Assembly (NCBI RefSeq): GCF_907164915.1
Contig: NC_061869.1
Location: 21,181,125-21,245,124, forward strand
Source: Impatiens glandulifera
Lineage: Eukaryota; Streptophyta; Magnoliopsida; Ericales; Balsaminaceae
Direction: 5' to 3'
Length of the DNA: 64,000 nucleotides
Both the position numbers and the translations under genes were made by a program. Numbering within the stretch: the first letter of the stretch is position 1; each line of letters opens with the position of its first letter. Under the pieces are notes generated by a model, which made no database searches, was not told where the DNA came from, and saw nothing but the letters and a program-made list of their open reading frames with translations. Positions 43,928 through 57,014 of this stretch are shown here, piece by piece.

Positions 43928-45743
43928 TTAACGGTTAAAACGATCATGAGGAACATGATCACCGTCAATGGTGTTATTAACATAACTATCTTGGTTGTGA
44001 GCCACTTGACTGTGAAGAAGTGAATTGTCACTAAAGTCTACCACCGGTGACTCGTCACTAAATAGGTGTTGCTCAATGTTTCGTAGTATTTCATCGTTGT
44101 TGTTTACTGTCCCATTGAATTGTACTTTTTCCTCTTGTATAGAAGGCATAACATTTGAAATGAATGGAATTTGGTCATTCATTGGTAGGGTGTTAGGTGC
44201 ACCATATGTTTCTATTGTATGACCAAAATTGTTGACAATGGAAACATTACTACTTTGTTGGTTATGCATACCTACAACTAATAGAAGAAACAAAATAATC
44301 AAATCATAGTTCTATTTATTGCATATATGAGTAATAAGTTACCTGGATTTTGTAATGATGAGTCATGTATCTGAATAGAGTTCGGGTGATCATGCATCTG
44401 AATAGAGTTCGAATGCATCAAATGTAGGTTGTAGTTAGTCTGGTCAGATTGTGGAGGTAACATTTCAGGCAATGGCTCAAATTGTGGAGGTAACATTTGG
44501 GGCAATGGATATGAAATCTCTAGAGAGGGTAGAGATTGGGACAATATTCCCATACTAAATTGGATGTTTGAAGTATTTGAATTATTGGGTTGGAAGTACG
44601 GAAATTCTATCACGGGAAACACATTTTTACTAATATCCATCAAACGAGAATCACTTTGCAATAGCGTCTCATAGTGTTTATCAAGTGCGCCAGGAGAAAA
44701 CGTGACATGATGAATCCTAGAAAACAAATTTTGAAAAAAATAAAATTGATGTATCTTAATTGACCCAATTTTGCATGAGATTTGAAGCTCAATCCTTGAC
44801 TATGAAATAATAAGTTGATATTAAATTTACCTGAAAATGGATGCTTGACCTTGTGTGAAATCAAATGACTCGTCCCAAACTGTTTTCCTCATCGGTACTG
44901 GATCACGCTCTCGAAAGAATAGAGGAGATTTGTTCAACTAAAAAATAAAAGGCATCTTATCATAAAATCTCACCTTATCAATCAAATCATATTTCAAGTT
45001 TAGATTTATTTTGATAATTCATTGTGATAATTAATTAATCTATAAAATGGAGCATATTAAAAAAAATAATGAATGGAATAGTAGCTCTAACCAATAATTC
45101 TAAAGTTCCGGGTTGATTCTCAATCATAGTGGCCCTCATTGCATCGATATCACTAAAATGAATCTCCATCTTACTTTTTAAGTTATTTTCCAAAATTTCC
45201 CACACGATTTTCTTAGTTGAATAGTAACATTTGGCCTTCAACTCACCTTCGTATCTTAAAAGTTTCTGCATAATAATTAATTTAAGTTAATTAGCATTAG
45301 TGCAATTCAAATATTCTCTAAGAAAAGAATTATATGATCAACCACTTAACGAGAGTCAATCTTTTGTTTTAACCCAAAAACTATTATAACAAATTTTCAA
45401 AAAATTGTAAATGGTTTAGAAGAAAGCAAATATAACTAAACACAACAACATATTCAATGGAGAACAAGATTTTGTGATCCAACAAAAACCCTCACCTCCC
45501 AAGTGCCAATCTTGAGCAATATTATTGGAAAATTGGTAGCTTTATACTTTTCTTGGGTTGATTTGGGAATTTCGAAGCTTTCCAAGAAATGTAGTTCATT
45601 GATATCCAATTCCATGTTATGTCCGGAGCCCTCCAAAAAAAGTAAATGTATTTATTAAATACTAAAATAAAAAGAAGTGTGGACAAATGATATTTATAAT
45701 TGCATACCATTGTCATGTTTGAAGAATCTATTACATCCTCCAT
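43928..45743 (-). CDS. ASG1-like plant protein, block B copy (6 exons)
   Basis: Exons on the minus strand: 45708-45743, 45496-45630, 45092-45265, 44831-44937, 44343-44716, 43928-44271. All introns are GT…AG, phases fit, no stop, about 389 residues. It has the same conserved blocks as the block A gene: KIGTWE, RYEGELKAKCYYS, VWEILENNLKSKMEIHFSD, PLFFRERDP, PGALDKHYETLLQSD. Differences by eye are about a dozen residues, such as G4V, P/S in the PGALDKH block and Q/E in the LPQMLPPQ repeats. The last intron (44272-44342) and the codons for NPGMHNQQ around it are missing from block A. The exon 2 donor is GTGAGG here and GTGATG in block A, so splicing may be stronger here. Family as described for the block A gene; function is not shown by sequence. 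Confidence 0.75.
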
Positions 45744-45810
45744 TAGACCAAATATATTTCTCTTTCGTTATCTCTGATCTACATATGCTTACAATATATA
45801 TTCGTTGCTA

Positions 45811-45818
45811 TATTTATA
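45811..45818 (-). promoter_or_regulatory. TATA box of the block B ASG1-like gene
   Basis: Minus-strand TATAAATA, 68 bp before the ATG, in the same context as 17175-17182. Confidence 0.6.
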
Positions 45819-46032
45819 GAGCAAGCTCATGGGTTAGAAAATAACGTGAAAAAGAAGGATAGAAAGTTGAGATTTTGCTTCAAAAAACTTTATTTTTTGA
45901 TGGGTTCAAATTTAATGAAAAAGAGAAGAGGATAGATAAGTAATTAAGATTTTGCTTAAAACAAACTATTTTGTAAGTTATTTTGAAATCAACTACTTAG
46001 AGTTTTTTTATTCGAATTTATGTTTTAGAATA

Positions 46033-46110
46033 GCTAGCTTGTGTCGCCAATAATAATCATTTTTAAGTAGAATGGCTAGCCTGTGCCGCCAATAATAATC
46101 ATTATGAATT
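46033..46110. repeat. 42-bp tandem duplication upstream of the block B gene
   Basis: Two copies of GCTAGC(T/C)TGTG(T/C)CGCCA followed by TAATAATCATT, collinear with 17397-17480. Confidence 0.65.
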
Positions 46111-48743
46111 TTTTCGAATTTTTTCTGTTTATATTTTTATCTGTGTGTATAGCACGAAAATCTTCATTTATTAATTTTCCAAGTTTAAAATCTAACAATT
46201 ATATATGATTAATTAATATTATTCATAGTTAATAGGTGAAGATGCTGATTTAAATTTACCATATATTTATAAATTTTGTGCATGAAGAATATGGTTTGTA
46301 ATATTTTGATGTTTCTTTTCCTTTTTTTTAAACTTAATTATACATAAAGATAAATAAACACTTAAATAATATTATTTATAACTTAAACTCTTAAACAATT
46401 TTTAAAAAATTGCAAATAACCCTAAATCATCCATATTATTATGTTCTTTTTATGAGGATTGACAAAATGATTATTTTGAAACAATATTTTTAATTAATTT
46501 ATAGGTGCAATTGTGTGTAAGTATAATTATCCATTGATTTTGAGAAATAAATACATTTATATTTTATATAAATGTGGAGATACAACTTTAAAAAAAATAT
46601 ATTTTGCAGAAACATTTTTATCTAAATTTAATTATCTTCCATTTATGTTACTTTAAGAACTTTAGTATACTTTTTTAAAACAAGAAAATTTATTACAATC
46701 TTAAATTTATGAATAACATATCCACAAGAAAATACTTCAAGTAGATTTATAGTGATAAAATTTAAGAGATAAGAAAGATATGAATAAGATGTTACATTTT
46801 AGTAAAGAGATAAGATTTCAATTATCTAGTAATACATGTAGATATGATTCATATTTAATGCATATTTTAATTTAAGAAATGACTTATTTAAGTCATATAA
46901 ATATAAATGTGAAACTAATCAGGATAAACACAAAAATAAAATATTTTTCTGAATCGTTTTAACATGACTATTTTCCATTTATGTTCCTTGATATACATTT
47001 TTTTTCTAAAACAAATCTACAAAATCTTTAATTTATGAGCAACATATCATACACAAGAAACTATTTTAGGAGATATAAATTTGTTGGGATAAATTTAAGA
47101 GACAACAATAGATTAACAAGATAAAAAATATATTTAAGATCATATTTTAGATTATCATATTTATAATATATATATATAATATAATATAAATTTTATGCAT
47201 ATTTTAAATTTAAGAAAAGACTTTTAATTAAAGTAATAAATTAAAATATTTTTGTATAACTATAAATTAATCATTTAAATCGAAGACCATTATAATTCAA
47301 AATAATTATAGATAAAATATAATAAGATGTACAATTTATTAACCTAAATTTTATCAAAATGAACTAGGAGATTCATCACAATAACAAATTTATCAACCCT
47401 TGTAACTTTTTAAATAAAAATGTTTATAAAAAATAAAAAATAAAATCTAAAAACATAGAATCTAACTCTTCCAAACCAAAACATTTGAACTCAAACATAA
47501 AATAAAATTTTAAAATATTTTCTAATAAAAAAAGGATTGAAATTTGACTAAAGAACTTTCTAATTATGTTTATATATATATATATGCAAAGTACATACAA
47601 GATCTAATTCAAATAAACTGTTTTTATATCAATGCTAGTCCTTCCATGTTGGTAAATAATTAATCTATCACAATTGGCTTCATTTTTTTCTTTAAAATGA
47701 AAAAGAAAATGGAAAGGAGAGAAGTAAGATTACTGATAGACAACCACCATATTGCATATTGCATGGTCATGTTATATTGCATGGTCATGTTGTTGATTAT
47801 TGAAATCTTGATGACAACCACCATATATATATATATAACTAAAATTGATATTACATCAGTTTAGAAATAGAATCATGATAATACACCAAAAAATATTATT
47901 TATTTACAAAACAATTATATATACGCACAATTGTACGCGAGACTTTAGATCATAGCTAATCCTTGACATAAACAATTAACATATCACATTGTCATAGGTT
48001 AAAGTTATTTTTGGCTCAAAATGAAAATAAAAAAAAGGAAGAGGAATAAATAGGGATTACCGATAGACATCTGGTCATTAACCTCGCGTCGATGCCACCA
48101 TTTATAGAATCGACCGACGCCTTTACTCTCTGCATATGTAACTTGATTCATATCGCAACATCTTCTTCTAAATTTTATTTATTTAGAGGAGTTATATATA
48201 TATATATACACAAATTGAATGAAAGATATACTCCAAAGAAAATTCTGTCGTTTAGCTCATACACGTGCCTTTTACCGTTTAAAAGAGAAATATTTCAATC
48301 ATATTTTTATTTACGGCATACTACATTTATTTGAAATAGCATATCACGAATACGTGCGTGTCAAAACCCACTTAGTTTAGGAATACAATATTTTTTATGG
48401 GCTTATTTCGATGCAGCCCAATTAGTAACTATAAAAAATTAAAGAAACTTTGAGCCTAGTTTTAAACCTACAGTCATTTCACATGTATAACCCCTCATTA
48501 AAGACCCATCTAAAACTAGTGTTGATATACTTTTTTTAATTATACTGGTGTAAATCTCTAATTGGTAACAATGAAGACTTAAATTAGTGTGCACCTAAAA
48601 TTTAACTATGAGTATATAAAGTGAGATGATTAAATTATACTTAAATGAGTCTCTTTTTCACATAATATATTTAAATTTATTGTTTAAAAATCAATATGAC
48701 ACTTTCTTTAGTTTATACATTTTATGTGAACTCTTCTTTGTAA
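46111..48743. other. AT-rich intergenic DNA of block B
   Basis: Collinear with 17481-20021. It carries the candidate small exon at 48061-48151 and a local rearrangement at 47735-47800, where GCATGGTCATGTT and TATTGCAT are duplicated relative to block A. Confidence 0.5.
48061..48151 (-). CDS. Candidate small coding exon, block B
   Basis: From the ATG at 48149-48151 it reads MNQVTYAESKGVGRFYKWWH…, 30 codons to a GTAATC donor. It differs from the block A exon by one extra TGG codon and a K to N change. Unrecognised; see 19342-19429. Confidence 0.25.
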
Positions 48744-50529
48744 TCTATATATATATATATAATGATGCTTAATTTTTGAAGTGTCCGGATTGCCGGGTCG
48801 AGAGCTGTGGTTAATTTGGATATATGTGAAAGGAAATGGATACTTGGGTCAGATTGTGGGTTGACCCTCCCATAAACGGTTAAAAATAAAATTAAAAACG
48901 CTATAGGTATGGTTCAAACTTGCAACCTAACAAAACAAGTACAACCTTTTAACCAACTAGGCTAATAACACTTTATATTTTAAATTCAAACCAAAATTCT
49001 ATAAAGGCGTGACATTTTAACAATATAAGTTCAGCTTTTTAACTAACTAATATATATATATATATAATAATGATTAATTTTTAAAGTGTCTGAATTGTCG
49101 GGTCGAGAGCTGTGGTTAATTTGGATATATGTGAGAGTAAATGGATACTTAAGTCGAATTGTGGGTTGACCCGCCCATAAACTTCAAACGGTTATAAATA
49201 AAATTAAAAATACTATAGGTATGGTTCGAACTTGCAACCTAACAAAACAAGTACAACCTTTTATCCAACTAGGCTAATAACACTTTATATTTTAAATTAA
49301 ACCCAAATTTTGATAAACGCATGACATTTTAACTAACTAATATATATATAATGATGTTTAATTTTTAAAGTGTCCGGATTGCCGGGTCGAGAGCTGTGGT
49401 TAATTTGGATATATGTGAGAGTAAATGGATACTTGTGTCGGATTGTGGGTTGACCCGCCCATAAACTTAAAACGGTTAAAATTAAAATTAAAAATGTTAT
49501 AGGTATGGTTCAAACTTGCAACCTAACAAAACAAGTACAACCTTTTAACTAACTAGGCTAATAACACTTTATATTTTAAATTCAACCCAAAATTTGATTA
49601 ACGCATGACATTTTAACAATAAAAGTTCAACTTTTTAACTAACTAATATATATATATAATGATGCTTAATTTTTAAAGTTTCCGGATTACCGTGTCGACA
49701 ACTATTGTTAATTTAGATATATGTGAGAGTAAATTGATACTTAGGTCGGATTGTGGGTTGACCCGCCTATAAACTTAAAACAGTTAAAAATAAAATTAAA
49801 AATGCTATAGGTATGGTTCGAACTTGCAACATAAAAAAACAAGTACAACCTTTTAACCAACTAAGCTAATAACACTTTATATTTTAAATTCAACCCAAAA
49901 TTTGATAAACGCATGACATTTTAACAATATAAGTTCAAATTTTTAACTAACTAATCTATATATATATAATGATACTTAATTTTTAAAGTGTCCGGATTGC
50001 CGGGTCGAGAACTATGGTTAATTTGGATATATGTGAGAGTAAATGGATACTTGGGTCGGATTGTGGGTTGACCCGCCCATAAACTTAAAACGGTTAAAAA
50101 TAAAATTAAAAATGTTATAGGTATGGTTCGAACTTCCAACCTAACAAAATAAGTACAACCTTTTAACCAACTAGACTAATAATAGTTTATATTTTAAATT
50201 CAACCCAAAATTTGATAAACGCGTGACATTTTAACAATATAAGTTGAACTTTTTAACTAACTAATCTATATATATATAATGATGATTAATTTTTAAAGTA
50301 TCCGGATTGCTGCTGTGTTGAGAGCGGATTGCTGTGTTGAGAGCTGTGGTTAATTTGGATATATGTGAGAGTAGATGGATACTTGGGTCGGATTGTGGGT
50401 TGACCCGCCCATAAACTTAAAAATGTTATAGGTATGGTTCGAACTTGCAACTTAAAAAAACAAGTATAACCTTTTAACCAACTAGGCTAATAACACTTTA
50501 TATTTTAAATTAAACTCAATCTGATAAAG
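48744..50529. repeat. Tandem array of ~310-bp units, block B part 1
   Basis: Diagnostic motifs near 48797, 49100, 49388, 49693, 50005 and 50345, with spacing from 288 to about 340. The fourth unit has GTCGACAACTATTG, matching the variant GTCGACAGCTATGG of block A unit 4 (21005), so unit-by-unit orthology is visible. The last unit has a duplicated GTTGAGAGC (near 50316-50342). The array is interrupted within AAATTTGATAAACG by the Tat element. Confidence 0.85.
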
Positions 50530-51638
50530 TGTAGACACTCATTTTTCACACCTAATTTTATAGTTTATGCTTTACATAAATCTGAGTCTATAAAATTTTC
50601 TCGAATTCATTCACGGAATCATTGAACGATTTATATTAAAGACGATTATTTTTTAAAACAATTGAGTTTTTGAAAATAATTGATTTTGGATTCTTAATAA
50701 AGTTAAGATAGTAATTTGTCTATGTTACAACACTTAGAGAAGTTATTATACTTAAAATATTCAAGGTTTTATTTAATTAATTACCTTGGCTATTTAAAAA
50801 AAAATAAAAATTAAAAAAATTATTTACAAGATTTGCTTAGGAAATCTTAGATTAAATACCACTCTTAACATCAAAAGAGCAGCCCCATTGTAAGCTCTTT
50901 TGTCTTTTATTTTTTCTTCTTGAATTTGAATTTCAATTTTTTTAATTCCATATATTGTTTCTTTAAGCTTTCTATTTTGATAGGTGTTTAGGATTTTTAC
51001 TTTTCTTGTTGTAAATATGTAATCTAAATAAAAAAAACTTAATGTATATAAAGGTCATTGACCTAAAATTTCTTTAAAACCAAAATCGGCCCTTAAATTG
51101 GTCATTTCAAAAATAAAAATATAAAACCGGCCCTTAAATTGGCCATTTCAAAAATAAAAATATAAAACACAAAGCCAAAACAAAGAAGCAATTTGCTTTT
51201 ATTTTATTTTATTTTTTATTTTTATTTTATTTTATTTATTTTATAATCCTTAGCATTAAGATTTAGTATGGTAGGATCCAAAATGTCTAAAATGTAAAGT
51301 ATAATAATATTTTTTTTTAAGGGCCAAAATTGTTAAAGTAGAGACTGTTTTTTAACAGGCATGTGAGACATAGCGCCAAAAGCCCTTTTTCACGTGTAAC
51401 CAAGCACCGAACCTTTAAAGAATTTCTTTTTCAAAGGCGTTATTGTTTTACATGCCAAATAATTTATTTTCCTAGTTTTATAAAAATTTAGGTGGCGACT
51501 CTTTGGTCACAAACTGGTTTTTAAACAATTCACCAATTTGATTTTATTTCAATTTTGTTTAAGAGATTTTTATATGTTATATTTATTTCTTAAAAGTCAA
51601 GAAAATCATTTTTGGGGCTAACATTTTAAACGCGTACA
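50530..51638 (+). repeat. Tat element 5' LTR with 905-bp internal deletion
   Basis: It matches the ends of the 3' LTR (60344-60642 and 61548-62319) but lacks what lies between. The break is at ACAA (50826-50829), a 4-bp motif present at both edges of the missing segment (60639-60642 and 61544-61547). The missing part includes the TATAAATA box. Confidence 0.85.
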
Positions 51639-51644
51639 GTTTTC

Positions 51645-51662
51645 TGGCGACTCTGCTGGGGA
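51645..51662 (+). promoter_or_regulatory. Tat element primer-binding site
   Basis: TGGCGACTCTGCTGGGGA lies 6 bp after the LTR. This type of site is known from Tat/Ogre elements, where a tRNA-Arg primer is usually assigned. I have not checked it against a tRNA. Confidence 0.65.
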
Positions 51663-52874
51663 TTTTTTGATGCTTAACTTGAAAAAAACAATTTTGGCCA
51701 ATTTAAAAAATATATTTTACACTTTAATGTTATTCCCCGGGAAAAAATAATTTGTTTTCTTAATGTGCATGAGCTCTGGGGCTCCGATGTGAAGATAGTA
51801 TAAGGTATACGTCATTGGACGAAGCCTATACATCTATTGATTATGTGCTAGGATTGTCAATGTGAATGACACCCTCAACCTATGCCTTGAAGGCTTTTGT
51901 GTGATTTGAGAGTTGAGAAAAACAATAGGAAAAAACCCGGATTAACCCTCTCTTCTTTTCAAATATCCCCTACTATTGAAAACGAGGGATTTTGAAATAG
52001 AGGTGAGGGGGATGTCCAATTGAGAGCTCCCCTTACATCGAGAGATCCCTTTTGGGATAGTATCCTTGTCGGTGGAACAACTCTCTCTTAAGCCATTTCC
52101 AACTTTAGAACAAAAATCCAAAAAGCCAATTCTACCAAGTCGTTGCCTCGTCTCGTCCTGTCGAGCAACAAAGCCACGTCACGAAGCCCTTTACTTGACT
52201 ACTATATATGATAAATACATGTATGCATATAGATATTTCTAGGCGCTCAGTTTATCCATTCAAAGTTTTAAAATGACATGAAACATGTGAACAATTTCGA
52301 AATTTTGAGGCTAAACTTAATAGTTTTAAAGGAGTAAAATCGAGGAAACCTAGAAAAGCTAAAAGAAGAATCTAATGTAACTAGTTTTCTTTCTTTGTGT
52401 CTTTACTACTCAGATTCTAAGCGCAAGATCTAATCAAGAAAGACGCGTGAGATGCAAAGATGATCAAGAAAGATGCATGAGGCGCAAAGACGATCAAGAA
52501 AGACGAAAAGACTTGAAAATTTGAAGACTTAGACAAGATTTCTTTATGCTTGAAATGTAAATCTCTTTATGAAGATACATGAGCGACATTGTAACGAAAG
52601 GATGAGAGGTGCTTGCTTTCTATTCTTATTTTATTTTATGACTTGAGTTTGTGATTTTATCCATGACACTTAGGATTTTAATAAAATAACTCATTATTAA
52701 ATTTTACTCATCCTTTTCTACATGTTTTACAATGTGAATGGGCAAATTGAGCGTTTATCGCGTGTTAGGGATTATGTGCATACGAGCAACGCATTGCTTG
52801 TTTTACTTGATAAAGGGGTTCGAACTGACTTTGTTCTCTTGAATACAACATACTCATATTCACCATAATTTACA
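51663..52874 (+). other. Tat element 5' leader
   Basis: Non-coding leader of about 1.2 kb. It includes a 30-bp repeat (ATCAAGAAAGACGCGTGAG and variants, 2.5 copies at 52433-52507). No open frame of note. Confidence 0.6.
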
Positions 52875-53450
52875 ATGACTAACCCACCAAGAAGGTTCAA
52901 TGAGTCAGTTCATCTAAAGATACACGATCTTCGTAATATACTGATACAATTGGGGAAACAACTTGAAGACCTCACAGCAGAAGTCGAAACTTATGCGACA
53001 ATCGAACCCCTTAATCTGAAAAGCTTGCGAGAAGAAAGAGAAAAGGTAAGCAGGGCATTCATGGACGGTTGGAAAGATGCAGAAAGGTCTATTCAAAACA
53101 AGAGTAATGCAAGCACGTCAAACTCAAGGACAAAATGGTCATCAAGAGAACTCATTTCTCCTAAATAAAGTCAACAATCATCACAAGCAAGGAGTGCCAC
53201 TACTGCTCCACCTCGTAGAAAATTTGACAACTTGGGTATGTCATTGTCGAAGGCCTTAAGGCACTTGTTGTAGAAGAACTTCATTCAAACGTTAACATCG
53301 GAATATGGGAGAGAAGTAATGGACAAGTTCACAAATGAGTGGTGCGGATATCACTAGACTAGAGGGCAATCCACTAATTGTTGTTTCCCTCTCAATCAAA
53401 AGTTTTAAGATCTGATCGATGCTAAGATCATCCCAGTACCTAAGGTTAAA
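52875..53450 (+). pseudogene. Tat gag, reduced to its two ends
   Basis: The frame 52875-53168 starts MTNPPRRFNESVHLKIHDL and has a Glu/Lys-rich helix (97 residues); it is the gag start. From about 53215 another frame gives FDNLGMSLSKALRHLL, a stop, KNFIQTL. Later comes WCGYH.TRGQSTNCCFPLN followed by DLIDAKII, resembling the C-terminal CHC zinc-binding part of Tat gag (C.YH…GH.T..C..LK…DLID). The capsid domain normally between these parts is missing, and no protease (D-S/T-G) motif follows. Confidence 0.6.
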
Positions 53451-56400
53451 ACCAATTGATGACGTCACAGACAACGAGGAGGAAGATCCGTACTTGACGA
53501 AACATGCACTCGCTAAAAACAATTCGAACTTAAAATTTATCATTTCTGAATTTCATTCACATGCAGAACATTATCTTGATAATTCTGAGTCTCTAGGCAC
53601 CTTGAAAAATGTTATTAATAGTGAAAAAGAAACTTTTGATTATATGTCCTCCAATGAAACATTTAAATCGAAAATGACCTATGAGATGAGGCATTATCTA
53701 GATAAACAAGAGGAGAATTCATCCACTGCAGAAGAAACAATTGAAATAAATCTTAACACAGAAGAAGATCCTCAGATTGTTTTAATCGGAAAAAAGTTTA
53801 AATGATTTAGAACGTGAAAATCTGACTAAACTTTTAAAAGCAAACAAAGATGTTTTTGCATGGTCCTATAAAGATATGCCAGGCATTGATCCAGAAATCA
53901 TCCAACACCGCATACCACTTTATGAAGACGCGAAACCGGTGAAGCAGAAGCTCCGAAGAATGAAAGCAGACATCGTGGATAAGATTAAAGAGGAAGTTCA
54001 GAAACAGCTCGACGCAGGATTCCTTGAAGTGGTAGATTACCCAGAATGGATCGCCAATGTAGTCCCAGTCGCAAAGAAAGATGGAAAGATCCGAGTGTGT
54101 GTAGACTATTGGGATCTCAACAAAGCAAGCCCTAAAGACAGCTTTCCACTACCACACATCGACGTGCTAGTGGATCATGCAGCAGGCCATCAACTCCTAT
54201 CATTCATGGACGGATTCTCAAGTTACAACCAAGTACTGATGGCTCCTGAAGACAAGGAGAAGACAACGTTCATCACAGAAGTCGGAACATTTTGTTATCG
54301 GGTCATGCCTTTTGGGCTGAAGAACGCAGGAGCAACGTATCAACGAGCTGCCACGATGATTCTTCACGATATTATCCACAAGGAGGTAGAAGTCTATGTC
54401 GATGATATGATTGTCAAATCAAAAGATCGAGAAGGGCACATCCAAAATCTTGACAAATTCTTACAACGCATCAGGAAGTTCCAACTTAGGCTCAACCCAA
54501 AGAAGTGCACATTTGGAGTGATAGCAGGAAAGATGTTAGGCTTCTTAATCACACAAAGAGGAATTGAGGTTGATCCGAGCAAGATAGAAGCGATCACGGC
54601 AATGCCACCTCCACGAAGCGAGAAAGAAGTGTGAGGCTTTCTAGGAAAGATCTAGTATATAAGTCGATTCATAAACAAGTTGACTATGACATGTGATCCT
54701 TTGTTTAAACTTTTAAGGAAAAATGAAAGATTCGTTCGGGATGATGCTTGTCAGAACGCATTCGAGAAGATAAAGGGATACCTCAAGAATCCTCCCATTC
54801 TTATGCCGCCAAGACCAGGCATACCGTTAATCCTATACTTAACAGTCACGAAAAACGCAATGGGTAGTCTACTAGCCCAAGAAAACGAGGAAAAGATGGA
54901 AGTTGCAGTCTACTACATAAGCAAGCGCATGACGGGCTACGAACTTAATTACTCGCCAGTAGAAAAGGTGTGTTGGGCTCTAGCTTGGGTCACTAAGAGG
55001 CTAAGGCATTACATGCAAGCCCACACAGTCAAGTTAGTATCAAGACTCGATCCAATTCGTCATTTATTCTAGAAAACGCTTTTGTCTCCGAGGTTAGCTA
55101 AGTGGATGATGATGATATCAGAGTACGACATCGTATACACAATTCAGAAATCTATCAAGGGGAGCGTTGTAGCAGATTTTCTCGCAGACCAACCAATCGA
55201 AGTTGAAGACGAAGAGGAGTTAGCATTCCCAGACGACGAAGTGATGACTATTAACCCTACAACCTGGAAGCTATTATTCGATGGAGCTTCAGGAAAACAA
55301 GGTTATGGCATTGGGATACTACTCATCGATCCTATGGGAACATACAACCCAATCTCAGTCAAGCTCGAATATCAAGTGACTAACAATGAGGCAGAGTATG
55401 AAGCGTGCATCTCTGGCTTGAAGATTGCTCATGAAAAAGGAGCGAGACGTCTAGAAGTAGTAAGAGACTCAAACTTAGTCATTTCACAAGCTAATGGTGA
55501 ATGGCAAGTCAAAGGAGATAACCTCAAACCATACCATCAACACTTATCGACTCTAATAGAAAAGTTTGAACATGTAACATTCACACATGCTCCGAGAAGT
55601 CAAAATCGATTCGCAGACGCTTTGGCCACGTTAGCAGCCATGACGCAAATCCCGGAAGGAATCAAAATCAAGCCTTTGAAGATTCGTCAGAAACAGAAAC
55701 GAGACTTCGAGAAGAGGACGATTGCCAACACCGAAGTGGCGCCCAAACCTTGGTTCGAACCTCTACAGAAGTACGTTGAGCATGGAGAGTATCCTTCACA
55801 CTTCCAAAAGAAAGAGAGGAGAGCTCTACGCCAATACGCAACCAATTATGTGCTACTCGCAGGAAAGCTATATCGACGCTCCTTTGACGGTCAGAACATG
55901 TTATGCATCGACCAGCCTCAAGTATCACAGATCATGGAGGAAGTACACGTAGGAACATGTGGCCCACACATGAACGGATCAACACTCGCTAAGAAGATCC
56001 TTCGCTTTGGCTATTACTGGCAGAACATGGAACAAGAATGTGTAGAATATGTTAAGAAGTGTCATCAATGTCAAGTTTAAGCGAACTTGAAGCACACCCC
56101 ATCATATCTACTTTACAACATGACTTCACCATGGTCATTCTCGACATGGGGAATAGATATCATCGGGAAAATTTATCCTCACGCTTCAAACGGACACGAA
56201 TTCATCCTGGTAGCTATCGATTATTTCACAAAGTGGGTCGAAGCTTAATCATACAAGGTTCTCAAGTCATCACATGTTGCCAAGTTCATACGAAACAACA
56301 TCATTGCACGTTATGGAGTTCCTCATGCTTTGATCTTAGACAATGGTGGACACTTCCGAGGAGAAGTACTCAAAGTACTAGATAAATACATGATTGAACA

Positions 56401-56992
56401 CCACAAATCCTCATCTTATCGTCCTTAAACGAACGGCGCAGTAGAGGAAGCGAACAAGAACATCATCACTATCATCAAGAAGATGACTCAGACATACAAG
56501 GATTGACACGAAAAGCATCCATACGCCTTATGGGGATATAGAACAACCATTCGAACGTCAACGGGAGAAACGCCATTTGCATTGGTCTACGGAATGGATG
56601 CAGTGCAACCTATCGAAATCGAAGTTCCTACTTTAAGAGTTTTACTCGAGACACAAGTAGTGGAGGAAGATTGGTGTAAGTCACGGTACAATCAGATAGC
56701 CCTTATGGAAGACAAGAGGTTAGACGCATTATGTCACACGCAAGCATACCAAAGAAGAATGACCAGAGCTTTCAACAAGAAGGTGAAACCTAGGAACATT
56801 CAAGAAGGCGATTTAGTTCTAAAGAAGAACTTACGGATACTAGACCCTAGAGGGAAATTCCAAACACCATGGGTAGGACCCTACCTCGTCAAGAAGGTCT
56901 TTTCAGGTGGCGCCACGAGATTGACCACCTTGGATGGAGAAGAACTCTCATCACCCTTCAATGTCGACATGCTCAAAAGATACTTCATCTAA
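53419..56992 (+). pseudogene. Tat pol: RT, RNase H, aRNH, integrase
   Basis: Residues before RT (53419-53805) end at a TGA. A +1 shift near an A-run at about 53787 joins them to the RT frame. From there one frame runs to the final TAA at 56990-56992, interrupted by seven stops (54632, 54653, 55070, 56078, 56246, 56426, 56504). RT at 53876-54634: KKDGKIRVCVDYWDLNKASP (Trp for the usual Arg), FGLKNAGATYQRA, active site VYVDDMIVKS. RNase H at 54680-55072: PLILYLTVTKNAMGSLLAQ, AVYYISKRM. The second, archaeal-type RNase H is at 55260-55650: LLFDGASGKQGYGIG, NNEAEYEACISGL, HAPRSQNRFADALATLA. Integrase at 55740-56992: zinc finger with CHQCQV, WGIDIIGKI, AIDYFTKWVEA, LDNGGHFRG, GAVEEANKNI, and the GPYLVKKVFSGGATRL end. 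Domain order RT-RH-aRNH-INT identifies Tat. Confidence 0.9.
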
Positions 56993-57014
56993 AGCATGCG
57001 TGTTGAATCCCATA

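Larger units (their letters stand above)
42679..50529. repeat. Segmental duplication, block B (paired with 14041-22320)
   Basis: Collinear with block A from the first base after the gap. It contains the second ASG1-like gene and a tandem array of five to six units. At 50529 the array is interrupted by a Tat-lineage element and resumes at 62320. Confidence 0.9.

Noticed and set aside
55668..55928. Minus-strand ORF of 86 residues
   Set aside because: It is the antisense shadow of the Tat pol frame between aRNH and integrase.
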